A stretch of 6,255 nucleotides of DNA, taken from the NCBI GenBank assembly GCA_017652545.1, contig JAGCAV010000127.1, forward strand, positions 1 through 6,255. Direction: 5' to 3'. Shown here in pieces: positions 1-5,644 of the stretch (its first letter is position 1; every line of letters begins with the position of its first letter). This stretch comes from Lachnospiraceae bacterium. Lineage in GTDB: Bacteria > Bacillota_A > Clostridia > Lachnospirales > Lachnospiraceae. Both the position numbers and the translations under genes were made by a program. The notes beneath the pieces are model-generated. The model saw nothing but the letters and a program-made list of their open reading frames with translations, was not told where the DNA came from and ran no database searches.

Positions 1-19
1 GGACTTCAACTCCCCCAAT

Positions 20-209
20 CCCCTCAATCATGAGGGGAGCGCAGCTGGACTTTGCGCGCCGAGCACGGTCGCGTAGCGACATCTTCCTTACGTGCGAGTG
101 CGCTCTTCGTTCCACTTCGGTCGGCGCTGAGCGCTCGTCCACTGGACGAGCAGCGCCCCCGCGGAGCGTTTTTTGGCTAAGGAAACGAGCAGTTTCCTTA
201 GCCAAAAAA
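20..209. repeat. GC-rich multi-hairpin intergenic element
   Basis: I see no credible gene in the first ~210 bases, but the stretch is packed with inverted repeats. CCCCTCA (20-26) pairs with TGAGGGG (31-37). GCGCA (39-43) pairs with TGCGC (53-57). GCACG (63-67) pairs with CGTGC (91-95) and encloses GTCGC/GCGAC (68-72, 76-80). GCGCTG (124-129) plus CTCGTCC (134-140) pair with GGACGAG CAGCGC (144-156), giving a 13-bp stem with a 4-base bulge. Arms of 18 bases (169-186 and 192-209) close on a GAGCA loop. This density is unlike ordinary clostridial spacers. It could be a multicopy palindromic intergenic repeat, a structured RNA, or the end of a mobile element. The sequence alone cannot decide between these, and the left boundary may lie outside the window. 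Confidence 0.55.
169..209. repeat. 18-bp perfect inverted repeat, 5-base loop
   Basis: The arms run from TTTTTTGGCTAAGGAAAC (169-186) to GTTTCCTTAGCCAAAAAA (192-209), separated by GAGCA. On both strands the T-run precedes the stem and the A-run follows it, so this is not a canonical intrinsic terminator by itself in either direction. Its right-hand A-run (204-211) is also the T-tract of the minus-strand terminator at 204-233, so the two structures share bases. Confidence 0.85.
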
Positions 210-233
210 AAGACAGCGGCTTATGCCACTGTC
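204..233 (-). terminator. Rho-independent terminator of the kdgK-eda operon
   Basis: Read on the minus strand, GACAGTGGC (233-225), loop ATAA and GCCGCTGTC (220-212) form a 9-bp stem with one A:C mismatch, followed at once by eight Ts (211-204). It lies about 65 bases downstream of the kdgK stop, where an operon terminator is expected. Confidence 0.88.
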
Positions 234-298
234 TCCTTCGTAATGATAAATCCTGCAGTCCGTATCAGGATCGGAACGCAGCCATGGATTGATCCGTT

Positions 299-1396
299 TT
301 ACCTCTTTACTCTCGCGCCTGCGCCGCTCATCACGGCTTCCACCTCGGCCTTGCTGGCCATTGTGGTGTCTCCGGGTGTGGTCATGGCCAGCGCACCGTG
401 CGCCGCTCCGTAGTTAACCGCCTTTTCGGCATCCTGTGTCGTCATCAGCCCGTAGATCAGGCCCGACGCGAAGGAATCTCCTCCGCCTACCCTGTCCAGG
501 ATGCTCAGGTCCTTGTATTCGGATGAAAGATGGATCTCTCCGTCCGCCCAGCACATGGCGCCCCAGTCATTTACACTGGCGGTCTTGACCGTTCTGAGCG
601 TCGTGGCTACCACCTTGAAGTTCGGATATACCTTCACCGCCTCACCGATCATCTTTTTATATCCGTCAAGGTTCAATGACTTCAGGTTTTCGTCATTTCC
701 TTCAATCTCAAAACCGAGGCAGGCCGTAAAGTCCTCCTCATTCCCGATCATGACGTCCACATACTTCGCGATCTCTTTATTGACCTCCTGCGCCTTGGCC
801 TGGCCGCCGATGGCGCTCCACATGGACGGCCGGTAGTTCAGGTCGTAGGAGACCACCGTCCCGTATTTCTTCGCCGTTTTGATGGCTTCGATGACCGTCT
901 CGCAGGACTGTTCCGAGAGCGCCGCGTAGATGCCGCCCGTGTGAAGCCACCGCACGCCCGCCTCTCCGAAGATATAGTCAAAGTCGAAATCCTCCGGCCT
1001 GGCTTTTGAGATCGCCGTGTTGGCTCTGTCCGAGCAGCCCAGTGCGCCGCGGATCCCGAAACCGCGTTCCGTAAAGTTCAGGCCGTTCCGGCAGGTGCGG
1101 CCGATTCCGTCCGTCTTCATCCACTTGATAAACTGCGTGTCAACGCCCCCCTGCAGAATCAGGTCCTCCATCAGCTTGCCGACCTCATTGTCCGCAAAAG
1201 CGGTCAGGACAGCGGTCCTCATGCCGAAGCATCTGCGCAGTCCGCGGACCACATTGTACTCTCCGCCGCCTTCCCAGGCCTGAAAGCTCCTGGCTGTCCG
1301 GATCCTTCCCTCTCCCGGATCCAGGCGGAGCATGACTTCTCCGATCGATACCGCATCATACCTGCAGTCACCTGCTGCTTTCAACTTCAGATCCAT
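299..1396 (-). CDS. kdgK: 2-keto-3-deoxygluconate kinase (PfkB family)
   Basis: This cytoplasmic kinase is predicted to phosphorylate 2-dehydro-3-deoxy-D-gluconate with ATP to KDPG, the substrate of the aldolase encoded just upstream. Counting from the first ATG (1402), the protein has the N-terminal PfkB glycine motif GGGEYN at 45-50 and the signature DRVGGGDSFASG from 303, with D309 as the expected catalytic base. GGGD replaces the commoner GAGD. About 365 residues is slightly longer than typical KdgK (~310-340). I prefer the ATG at 1396: AAAGGAGG (1403-1410) lies directly against the ATG at 1402 but six bases from 1396. That ribosome site overlaps the TAA of eda, which suggests translational coupling. 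The first codons (1344-1378) are duplicated exactly at 2201-2235. Substrate specificity is inferred mainly from the eda neighbour; other PfkB sugar kinases remain possible. Confidence 0.85.
   Translation of the reverse strand: MDLKLKAAGDCRYDAVSIGEVMLRLDPGEGRIRTARSFQAWEGGGEYNVVRGLRRCFGMRTAVLTAFADNEVGKLMEDLILQGGVDTQFIKWMKTDGIGRTCRNGLNFTERGFGIRGALGCSDRANTAISKARPEDFDFDYIFGEAGVRWLHTGGIYAALSEQSCETVIEAIKTAKKYGTVVSYDLNYRPSMWSAIGGQAKAQEVNKEIAKYVDVMIGNEEDFTACLGFEIEGNDENLKSLNLDGYKKMIGEAVKVYPNFKVVATTLRTVKTASVNDWGAMCWADGEIHLSSEYKDLSILDRVGGGDSFASGLIYGLMTTQDAEKAVNYGAAHGALAMTTPGDTTMASKAEVEAVMSGAGARVKR
1344..1378 (-). repeat. 35-bp direct repeat, copy A, within the 5' end of kdgK
   Basis: This segment, read ATCGATACCG...CACCTGCTGC on the plus strand, recurs exactly at 2201-2235. 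On the minus strand it encodes AAGDCRYDAVSI, residues 9-20 of KdgK counted from the outer ATG. Confidence 0.95.
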
Positions 1397-1402
1397 TTTC
1401 AT

Positions 1403-1410
1403 CCTCCTTT
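1403..1410 (-). promoter_or_regulatory. Ribosome binding site of kdgK, overlapping the eda stop
   Basis: AAAGGAGG on the minus strand overlaps the TAA stop of eda (1409-1411). It sits six bases from the ATG at 1396 but zero bases from the ATG at 1402, which decides for the inner start. Confidence 0.75.
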
Positions 1411-2050
1411 ATCCTCTGATTTCCCTGACGATCCCGGCAGCCTCCTTCACCATGGCTGTGATCTCATCAAATTTACCTGCCCTGATCAGGTCCTTTTTGA
1501 CCATCCAGCTTCCGCCACAGGCTGCGATCCGGTCATACGCCAGATACTCTCCCACGTTCTTCGCGCTGATGCCGCCTGTCGGCATAAAACTGATCTCGGG
1601 GAATGCCGCCGCAATGGCTTTGATCATCTTCAGTCCCCCCAGCGGCTCAGCCGGGAAAAACTTCACGACATTCAGTCCTTTGTTCATGGCCATGATGATC
1701 TCTGTCGGTGTCGCAACACCAGGCGTAATCGTTATGCCCTTTTCCAGGCAAAAGTCAACGATCTGCGGATCAAATCCGGGACTGACCATAAACTTCGCAC
1801 CCGCGTCAACAGCTCTTTTAGCCTGATCCATGGTCAGTACCGTGCCGGCGCCGACAAGCAGATCCGGGAATTCCCGCGCCATGATTCTGATCGCTTCTTC
1901 GGCAGCGGCGGTACGGAACGTCACCTCCGCGCACGGAAGTCCCCCTTCGACAAGCGCCTGTCCAAGTGCTTTTGCATCCTTCGCGTCATCAAGGACCACG
2001 ACCGGCACAATTCCCGTTTTTCTGATCAATTCCAGTGTATGGTTCATCAT
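1409..2050 (-). CDS. eda: KDPG / 4-hydroxy-2-oxoglutarate aldolase
   Basis: This class I aldolase of the Entner-Doudoroff and hexuronate pathways splits 2-keto-3-deoxy-6-phosphogluconate into pyruvate and D-glyceraldehyde-3-phosphate. Its 213 residues match the family length (~205-215). Visible family motifs are EVTFRT at 42-47 (catalytic Glu42, phosphate/substrate Arg46), VGAGTVL at 66-72, VSPGFDP near 89-95, KFFPAE at 130-135 with Lys130 as the Schiff-base lysine, and PTGGIS at 157-162. AAAAGGAGA (2055-2063) serves as ribosome site for one of two adjacent ATGs (2050 or 2047). It is followed directly by kdgK, so product and substrate of the two enzymes link. The symbol kdgA is also used in Firmicutes. 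All key residues seem intact. Confidence 0.95.
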   Translation of the reverse strand: MMNHTLELIRKTGIVPVVVLDDAKDAKALGQALVEGGLPCAEVTFRTAAAEEAIRIMAREFPDLLVGAGTVLTMDQAKRAVDAGAKFMVSPGFDPQIVDFCLEKGITITPGVATPTEIIMAMNKGLNVVKFFPAEPLGGLKMIKAIAAAFPEISFMPTGGISAKNVGEYLAYDRIAACGGSWMVKKDLIRAGKFDEITAMVKEAAGIVREIRG

Positions 2051-2172
2051 CCGTTCTCCTTTTACGAAACTGTAATTCTTTCGGGGCGATCATTCAGACA
2101 TCTCTATGATCAGCCAGTTTCCTGTGATCCATCATCTCCCAGTTCGGATCCTCTTTTTTTGCCATATCACTT

Positions 2173-2244
2173 ATTTTTTTCTCTTTTTCTTTCGATTCCA
2201 ATCGATACCGCATCATACCTGCAGTCACCTGCTGCATCCATCAT
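2173..2244 (-). pseudogene. Truncated kdgK 5' remnant (24-codon frame)
   Basis: Directly after the TGA of the DAC-domain gene, with no spacing and in the same frame, an ATG (2242-2244) opens a short frame. It starts MMDAAGDCRYDAVSIG and continues into a lysine/arginine/glutamate-rich tail before TAA. The stretch AAGDCRYDAVSIG is identical to residues 9-21 of KdgK and in the same reading frame. After it the similarity ends. I read this as a broken fragment left by a duplication or recombination of kdgK. Translation as a coupled micropeptide is possible but unsupported. Confidence 0.6.
2201..2235 (-). repeat. 35-bp direct repeat, copy B, behind the DAC-domain gene
   Basis: This is an exact second copy of 1344-1378 in the same orientation, 857 bases away. 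The flanks differ after the 35 bases, apart from a shared GGA two codons further. The interval between the copies holds the first codons of kdgK and all of eda. Confidence 0.95.
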
Positions 2245-3357
2245 TCATACAGGCGTATCCAGCGGCAGCCCGACATGATCATAAACGACGACCCTGCCGT
2301 CATGCTCCGTGCAGGCTTTGATCACCCCGTCATGGGACAGGATGATTCCGACGGATCCCTTCACTTCATTACAGAACTGGTAGCAGGCTCTGTGACGCAT
2401 CCCGTTGTCATTGAACTTCTTCGTGTTATCCTCCTGACCGTCATGGCTGACAAAGCACATCCGCACATCCTCTTTTCCCACCCGGTCAACAAAGGTTTCC
2501 GCTCCGAAGCCGATCAGTTCCAGATCCTTTGTCAGCACAACACCCCCGTCAACCAGCGTAAACTTCGCGATCAGGTTCGCATATGTATAGATCTCCCTGT
2601 CATTGTTCCTGCCCGCCTCCGTTCCGGAAGGAAACGGGCTGTACATCTTATATTTGTATGCCGTATACCTTTCACACGACGCCGCTGACGGAACGATAAA
2701 AATATGACCGCCCTGTCCGTATTTGTGTGCCTGCCAGAGAACCTGATACAGAAACTTGAGTCTGTCCGCCTCGGAAATATGTGATCCGTTTTCAAGCTGC
2801 CTTGAGACGAGCGTTGATGTGAACGTATCCGTGCGCAGATAGACGCACTCGCCTGTCTTGTAACTGACAAGCGATGTCTCGCCAAAGCATGCCTCAAGCT
2901 CCCCGGGGCCCAGTACAAGAATGTTGGGGATCAGCGGCATGCGGATGCCTTTTGAGATCTCCTTTGTCATGATCTTTTCCCATGTCGTATAGGCCGCGAG
3001 TATGCCGACCGCCTTAAACGGCCTCTCGGAAAGATCCAGCATCAGATAGCTCATATCGGCATTGAGGGCCGGTGCAAGCTTATGGATCGCCCTCAGGCTG
3101 AATTCAACAGGCTTTTCAAAGTGCAGGGCATGCGCGTAAATGTATGCGCCGAGAAGCTCCGAATCCGGAGACAGGAAACACACCCTGAAGCTGGAAAACC
3201 TGCCCTCTTCGCGCATACAGCTCAGATGTACCAGGGTCTGGCAGACCTCCTCCAGGATCTCTGCCGGCGGCAGTTTCTGGTCCTCCTCCACACACAGACC
3301 GGAACGATCGTAGCATTCACAGAAGTCATCAACAAATGCCCGCATCTCGTTATTCAT
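2245..3357 (-). CDS. DAC (diadenylate cyclase-like) domain protein with N-terminal putative sensor region
   Basis: The C-terminal part (about 205-365) carries the DAC/DisA_N pattern: GQGGHIFIVP (214-223), LVDGG (268-272, family DGA), GMRHR (319-323, family GTRHR) and GSVGIILSHDGVIKA (334-348). In DisA and CdaA these regions bind ATP and form c-di-AMP. Here the Ala of DGA is Gly and the Thr of GTRHR is Met, while the Asp and RHR are kept, so activity or product may differ. The first ~200 residues lack DisA's DNA-binding part and CdaA's membrane helices. They recall the proposed DACNV-type sensor regions fused to DAC domains, an assignment from memory. No signal peptide or membrane segment is seen, so the protein is probably cytoplasmic. 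The start is supported by AAGGAAGAG about eight bases upstream. It is divergent from a PfkB kinase and may be co-transcribed with eda-kdgK. The DAC call is good; the N-terminal assignment is weak. Confidence 0.75.
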   Translation of the reverse strand: MNNEMRAFVDDFCECYDRSGLCVEEDQKLPPAEILEEVCQTLVHLSCMREEGRFSSFRVCFLSPDSELLGAYIYAHALHFEKPVEFSLRAIHKLAPALNADMSYLMLDLSERPFKAVGILAAYTTWEKIMTKEISKGIRMPLIPNILVLGPGELEACFGETSLVSYKTGECVYLRTDTFTSTLVSRQLENGSHISEADRLKFLYQVLWQAHKYGQGGHIFIVPSAASCERYTAYKYKMYSPFPSGTEAGRNNDREIYTYANLIAKFTLVDGGVVLTKDLELIGFGAETFVDRVGKEDVRMCFVSHDGQEDNTKKFNDNGMRHRACYQFCNEVKGSVGIILSHDGVIKACTEHDGRVVVYDHVGLPLDTPV

Positions 3358-3387
3358 AATCCAGTCTCTTCCTTCCGTTATTTACTT

Positions 3388-3416
3388 TTGACGGATTAAC
3401 TGTTTTATCATAACAT
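3388..3416 (+). promoter_or_regulatory. Sigma-A-type promoter of the PfkB kinase gene
   Basis: TTGACG (3388-3393) and TAACAT (3411-3416) are separated by 17 bases. This places a transcription start about 50 bases before the preferred kinase start codon at 3473. The -10 box shares bases with the minus-strand -10 element. Confidence 0.6.
3407..3415 (-). promoter_or_regulatory. Probable extended -10 promoter of the DAC-domain gene
   Basis: The minus strand reads TGTTATGAT (3415-3407), an extended -10 element with TATGAT. At 17-base spacing the -35 position reads TTCCTG (3430-3435), a poor match. The element lies about 50 bases upstream of the start at 3357 and overlaps the -10 box of the divergent kinase promoter. 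Confidence 0.5.
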
Positions 3417-3472
3417 AGATTCATCATCTCAGGAACAGGTTTGCCATGAACAAATACGCAGGAGAAATAAGA

Positions 3473-4594
3473 ATGAACAGAAAAGTGGTCGCAGCCGGTC
3501 ATCTGTGTATGGACATCACGCCGGTCTTCCCGGGTTCAGACGGGGCAGATGCCGCGTCCGTACTGGTTCCCGGGAGGCTGACCCAGGTCGGGCCGGCAGG
3601 TATGAGCATCGGAGGCGCGGTTGCCAATACCGGGCTGGCGATGAAGTTCTTTGGTGAAAATGTCTATCTGGCAGGAAAGACCGGCATGGATTTTTTCGGT
3701 GACGCCATCGAGAAAAAACTCATTGAGGCCGGCGCTGCAGACGGCTTGATCCGGAAAGCCGGGGAGACGACATCCTATACCATGGTTCTGGCCATTCCGG
3801 GGACAGACCGGATCTTTCTCCACCACCCCGGTGCCAATGATACCTTCTCTTCCGAAGATATCAGCGATGGCCTGCTGCAGGGCGCGTCCCTGTTCCACTT
3901 CGGCTATCCGCCCCTCATGCGCCGGTTTTACGAGGACGACGGCCGGGAACTGGTCCGGCTGTTTCGCAGAGCCAAAGCGGCCGGATGCGTAACCTCCCTG
4001 GACCTTGCAGCCGTCGATGCCGGATCTGATGCCGGAAAAGCCGACTGGCAGAAGATCCTTTCAGGTGTTTTTCCGTATGTGGATATCTTTGTTCCCAGCG
4101 CGGAAGAAATTCTGTTCATGCTTGACCGCCCTGTGTTTGAGGACGTGCGCAGGCGCAGTGCTGGCAAAGACTTCTGCGAAGTCCTTGACGTGAACAGGGA
4201 CCTTGCGAATGTTTCAGATTTCTGCATGAATAGGGGGGTCCGGATCCTGATGATCAAATGCGGCGCTCCCGGTCTTTACTATCGTACGGGACCGGAGGAT
4301 ACCGTCAGGCCGGTCTGTGAGGCGCTCGGATGTGATGAGAAAGCCTGGGCAGGCCGCGAAGGCTTTGAAAAAAGCTTCGTGCCGGAAAGAGTGCTTTCCG
4401 GTACAGGCGCCGGAGATGCCGCGATCGCGGCCTTCCTGACCGGCATGCTCCGTTCCTTCACACCGGAAAAATGTGTGCGCTTTGCCGCTGCGGAAGGCGC
4501 CTGCTGTGTGGAGGCCTACGATTCGCTGAGCGGGTTAAGATCCTTTGAAGAGGTGGAAGAAAAACTGGCGGCAGGATGGCGGAAAAGAGGATGA
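3473..4594 (+). CDS. PfkB-family carbohydrate kinase, substrate unknown
   Basis: This is a cytoplasmic ATP-dependent sugar or nucleoside kinase of the ribokinase/PfkB fold. Counting from the ATG at 3473 (373 residues), it shows the N-terminal signature GGAVANTG at 47-54, HHPGAND at 117-123 in the substrate-lid region, DIFVPSAEEI at 204-213 (the usual 'N/S-xxE' segment), and GTGAGDAA from 310 with D315 as the expected catalytic base. An insertion-like stretch, about 284-308, precedes the catalytic motif, and the protein is longer than ribokinase (~305). I prefer 3473 because AGGAG (3460-3464) is eight bases upstream and the hydrophobic first strand RKVVAAGH begins at once. An upstream in-frame ATG at 3446 would add nine residues. 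It is only distantly similar to KdgK, so not a paralogous copy. The substrate cannot be read from sequence. Confidence 0.85.
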   Translation: MNRKVVAAGHLCMDITPVFPGSDGADAASVLVPGRLTQVGPAGMSIGGAVANTGLAMKFFGENVYLAGKTGMDFFGDAIEKKLIEAGAADGLIRKAGETTSYTMVLAIPGTDRIFLHHPGANDTFSSEDISDGLLQGASLFHFGYPPLMRRFYEDDGRELVRLFRRAKAAGCVTSLDLAAVDAGSDAGKADWQKILSGVFPYVDIFVPSAEEILFMLDRPVFEDVRRRSAGKDFCEVLDVNRDLANVSDFCMNRGVRILMIKCGAPGLYYRTGPEDTVRPVCEALGCDEKAWAGREGFEKSFVPERVLSGTGAGDAAIAAFLTGMLRSFTPEKCVRFAAAEGACCVEAYDSLSGLRSFEEVEEKLAAGWRKRG

Positions 4595-4607
4595 AAGCAC
4601 GATCCAT

Positions 4608-4669
4608 TCCCGGTATGCCTGACATGAAAGTTCAGCATCTTAACCATATCTGCCGGCATATTTCCGGGA
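4608..4669 (+). terminator. Long stem-loop after the PfkB kinase gene, possible weak terminator
   Basis: TCCCGGTATGCC (4608-4619) pairs with GGCATA (4655-4660) and CCGGGA (4664-4669), with TTT bulged. The large loop contains a smaller CTGA/TCAG pairing. No strong T-run follows, only GTTTC and then A/T-rich DNA, so this may be a 3'-end stabiliser or an inefficient terminator. Confidence 0.4.
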
Positions 4670-4703
4670 GTTTCAAAAATTATTACTAAATTGTAAACAA
4701 ACG

Positions 4704-4732
4704 TTGCCATCTGTTAAATTTTGTGCTATGAT
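4704..4732 (+). promoter_or_regulatory. Near-consensus promoter of the secreted-protein gene
   Basis: TTGCCA (4704-4709), a 17-base spacer and TATGAT (4727-4732) form a strong sigma-A-type promoter. The TG at 4724-4725 makes it an extended -10. It lies about 45 bases upstream of the start codon, so this gene probably has its own transcript. Confidence 0.82.
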
Positions 4733-4778
4733 ACTTTACGTTCGGGTAACAAAATAAATTGACAGAAGGATTTACGTT

Positions 4779-5522
4779 ATGCATTATTCTGTTCCGAAAA
4801 AAATCAGAAATATCAGCATCTTTGCTTTGATCATGACCGCCCTGCTGATGTGTATGTGCGTCAGGGCTGACGAAGATAATCATCAGTATACGATCAAGAC
4901 CGTTCCGGCCGATTACGCGATCCAGAGTGATGTGACGCTCACCGGTTCCGGCACAGGCTATCACGCAAAGATCCTTGTCTGCACCGCAACAGCAGCCACC
5001 AGCTTCGGTATTCAGTTCGATCAGCACGCAGCCGCCCCGTACACCGGGAAAGCCGCTTTCATGATCGAAAACATCCGTTCCAATTACGCCGGCGGCCAGA
5101 GTTATTCCTGGGTCGGTCAGACAGCTCTCGGTCTTAAAAGCAACCTGATGCTCGGTTTCCAGAAATGGACCGGAACCATCAACCTGTACGTAAACGGCTA
5201 CCAGGTCGCAAGCGTCAGAAATCCAAACCTCAGGAACAAACAGGTTTACATGCGTGTGGAAGCCTCCGCCAGAAAGAAAGGCGATTCCGTAACAGCTTCC
5301 TTTGAAAACATCAAGCTCAAACGCAACGGCAAATATAAGAAGAACTACAAGTGGAAAAACCGCATCTTCAATACCGGCAAGGGACTTAAGGCAAACATCG
5401 TCAAGTTCACAAAGAAGACCAAGAACATCGTGATCTCCGGCAAGCTGGGAGGCATCTCCTCCGGCGCAGACTGGGACAGCGCATACGAGCAGGTTTCCGG
5501 TATTGTGCAGTTCGTGGAGTAG
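4779..5522 (+). CDS. Secreted beta-rich protein of unknown function
   Basis: I do not recognise this 247-residue protein. The N-terminus is a clear Sec signal peptide: basic KKIR at 7-10, a hydrophobic core ISIFALIMTALLMCMC (12-27), and a likely signal peptidase I cut after VRA (28-30). The two core cysteines do not fit a lipobox. The mature part alternates short beta-strand-like stretches with Gly/Ser/Asn turns, for example TGTINLYVNGYQVASV and DSVTASFENIKLKRNG. This suggests a jelly-roll or concanavalin-like sandwich, an inference from pattern only. The C-terminal third is rich in Lys and Asn, and no catalytic motif, anchor, LPXTG or repeat domain is visible. AGAAGGA (4764-4770) is eight bases before the ATG. 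With its own strong promoter and a terminator 38 bases after the stop, it is monocistronic. Extracellular carbohydrate or surface binding would fit but is unproven. Confidence 0.8.
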   Translation: MHYSVPKKIRNISIFALIMTALLMCMCVRADEDNHQYTIKTVPADYAIQSDVTLTGSGTGYHAKILVCTATAATSFGIQFDQHAAAPYTGKAAFMIENIRSNYAGGQSYSWVGQTALGLKSNLMLGFQKWTGTINLYVNGYQVASVRNPNLRNKQVYMRVEASARKKGDSVTASFENIKLKRNGKYKKNYKWKNRIFNTGKGLKANIVKFTKKTKNIVISGKLGGISSGADWDSAYEQVSGIVQFVE

Positions 5523-5559
5523 CAGGACAAAACCTGAAAAATCTGATTTCGTGCAAACC

Positions 5560-5588
5560 AAAAGGCATATCAATTTGATATGCCTTTT
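5560..5588. terminator. Bidirectional intrinsic terminator
   Basis: AAAAGGCATATCA (5560-5572), loop ATT and TGATATGCCTTTT (5576-5588) form a perfect 13-bp stem with T-rich tails on both strands: TTTTATCTTT on plus and TTTTGGTTT on minus. It lies between two convergent genes, 38 bases after the plus-strand stop and 57 bases after the minus-strand stop. Confidence 0.85.
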
Positions 5589-5644
5589 ATCTTTCCCATC
5601 TTTTCATTTCCAATACCGTCCGATTTGCCGGCAGAATAAGCTTC

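Larger units (their letters stand above)
2051..2244 (-). other. 194-bp spacer between the DAC-domain gene and eda
   Basis: On the minus strand this spacer contains, in order, a kdgK-like fragment in frame behind the DAC stop, an A/G-rich tract (about 2154-2195), a 23-codon open frame without a clear ribosome site (2094-2165), an inverted repeat GATCAT (2088-2093)/ATGATC (2106-2111), and the eda ribosome site. I see no convincing -35/-10 pair and no intrinsic terminator. The DAC gene and eda-kdgK may therefore be co-transcribed, or a non-consensus promoter is present. Confidence 0.5.

Noticed and set aside
169..209. 18-bp inverted repeat as a plain bidirectional terminator
   Set aside because: On both strands the Ts lie before the stem and As after it, the reverse of an intrinsic terminator.
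30..413. 127-codon open frame on the plus strand at the left edge
   Set aside because: It runs through the hairpin cluster, the operon terminator and the kdgK 3' end, lacks a ribosome site and has an arginine/serine-rich composition typical of chance GC-rich frames.
1332..1826. 164-codon plus-strand frame opposite eda and the kdgK start
   Set aside because: It is antisense to an intact aldolase with all catalytic residues and has no ribosome site or recognisable motif.
1344..2235. Repeat pair as a CRISPR or insertion-sequence target duplication
   Set aside because: Only two copies 857 bases apart, one inside a coding region. No transposase or inverted ends flank eda. At 35 bp the repeat is longer than usual target duplications.
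4779..4859. Secreted protein as a lipoprotein because of cysteines in the signal peptide
   Set aside because: The residues before Cys25 and Cys27 (LLM and CM) do not fit a lipobox, whereas VRA at 28-30 fits a signal peptidase I site.
4686..5573. 295-codon open frame on the minus strand opposite the secreted-protein gene
   Set aside because: It is longer than the sense gene but cysteine-rich and without family features. It runs across the plus-strand promoter and terminator. The sense frame has promoter, ribosome site, signal peptide and terminator.
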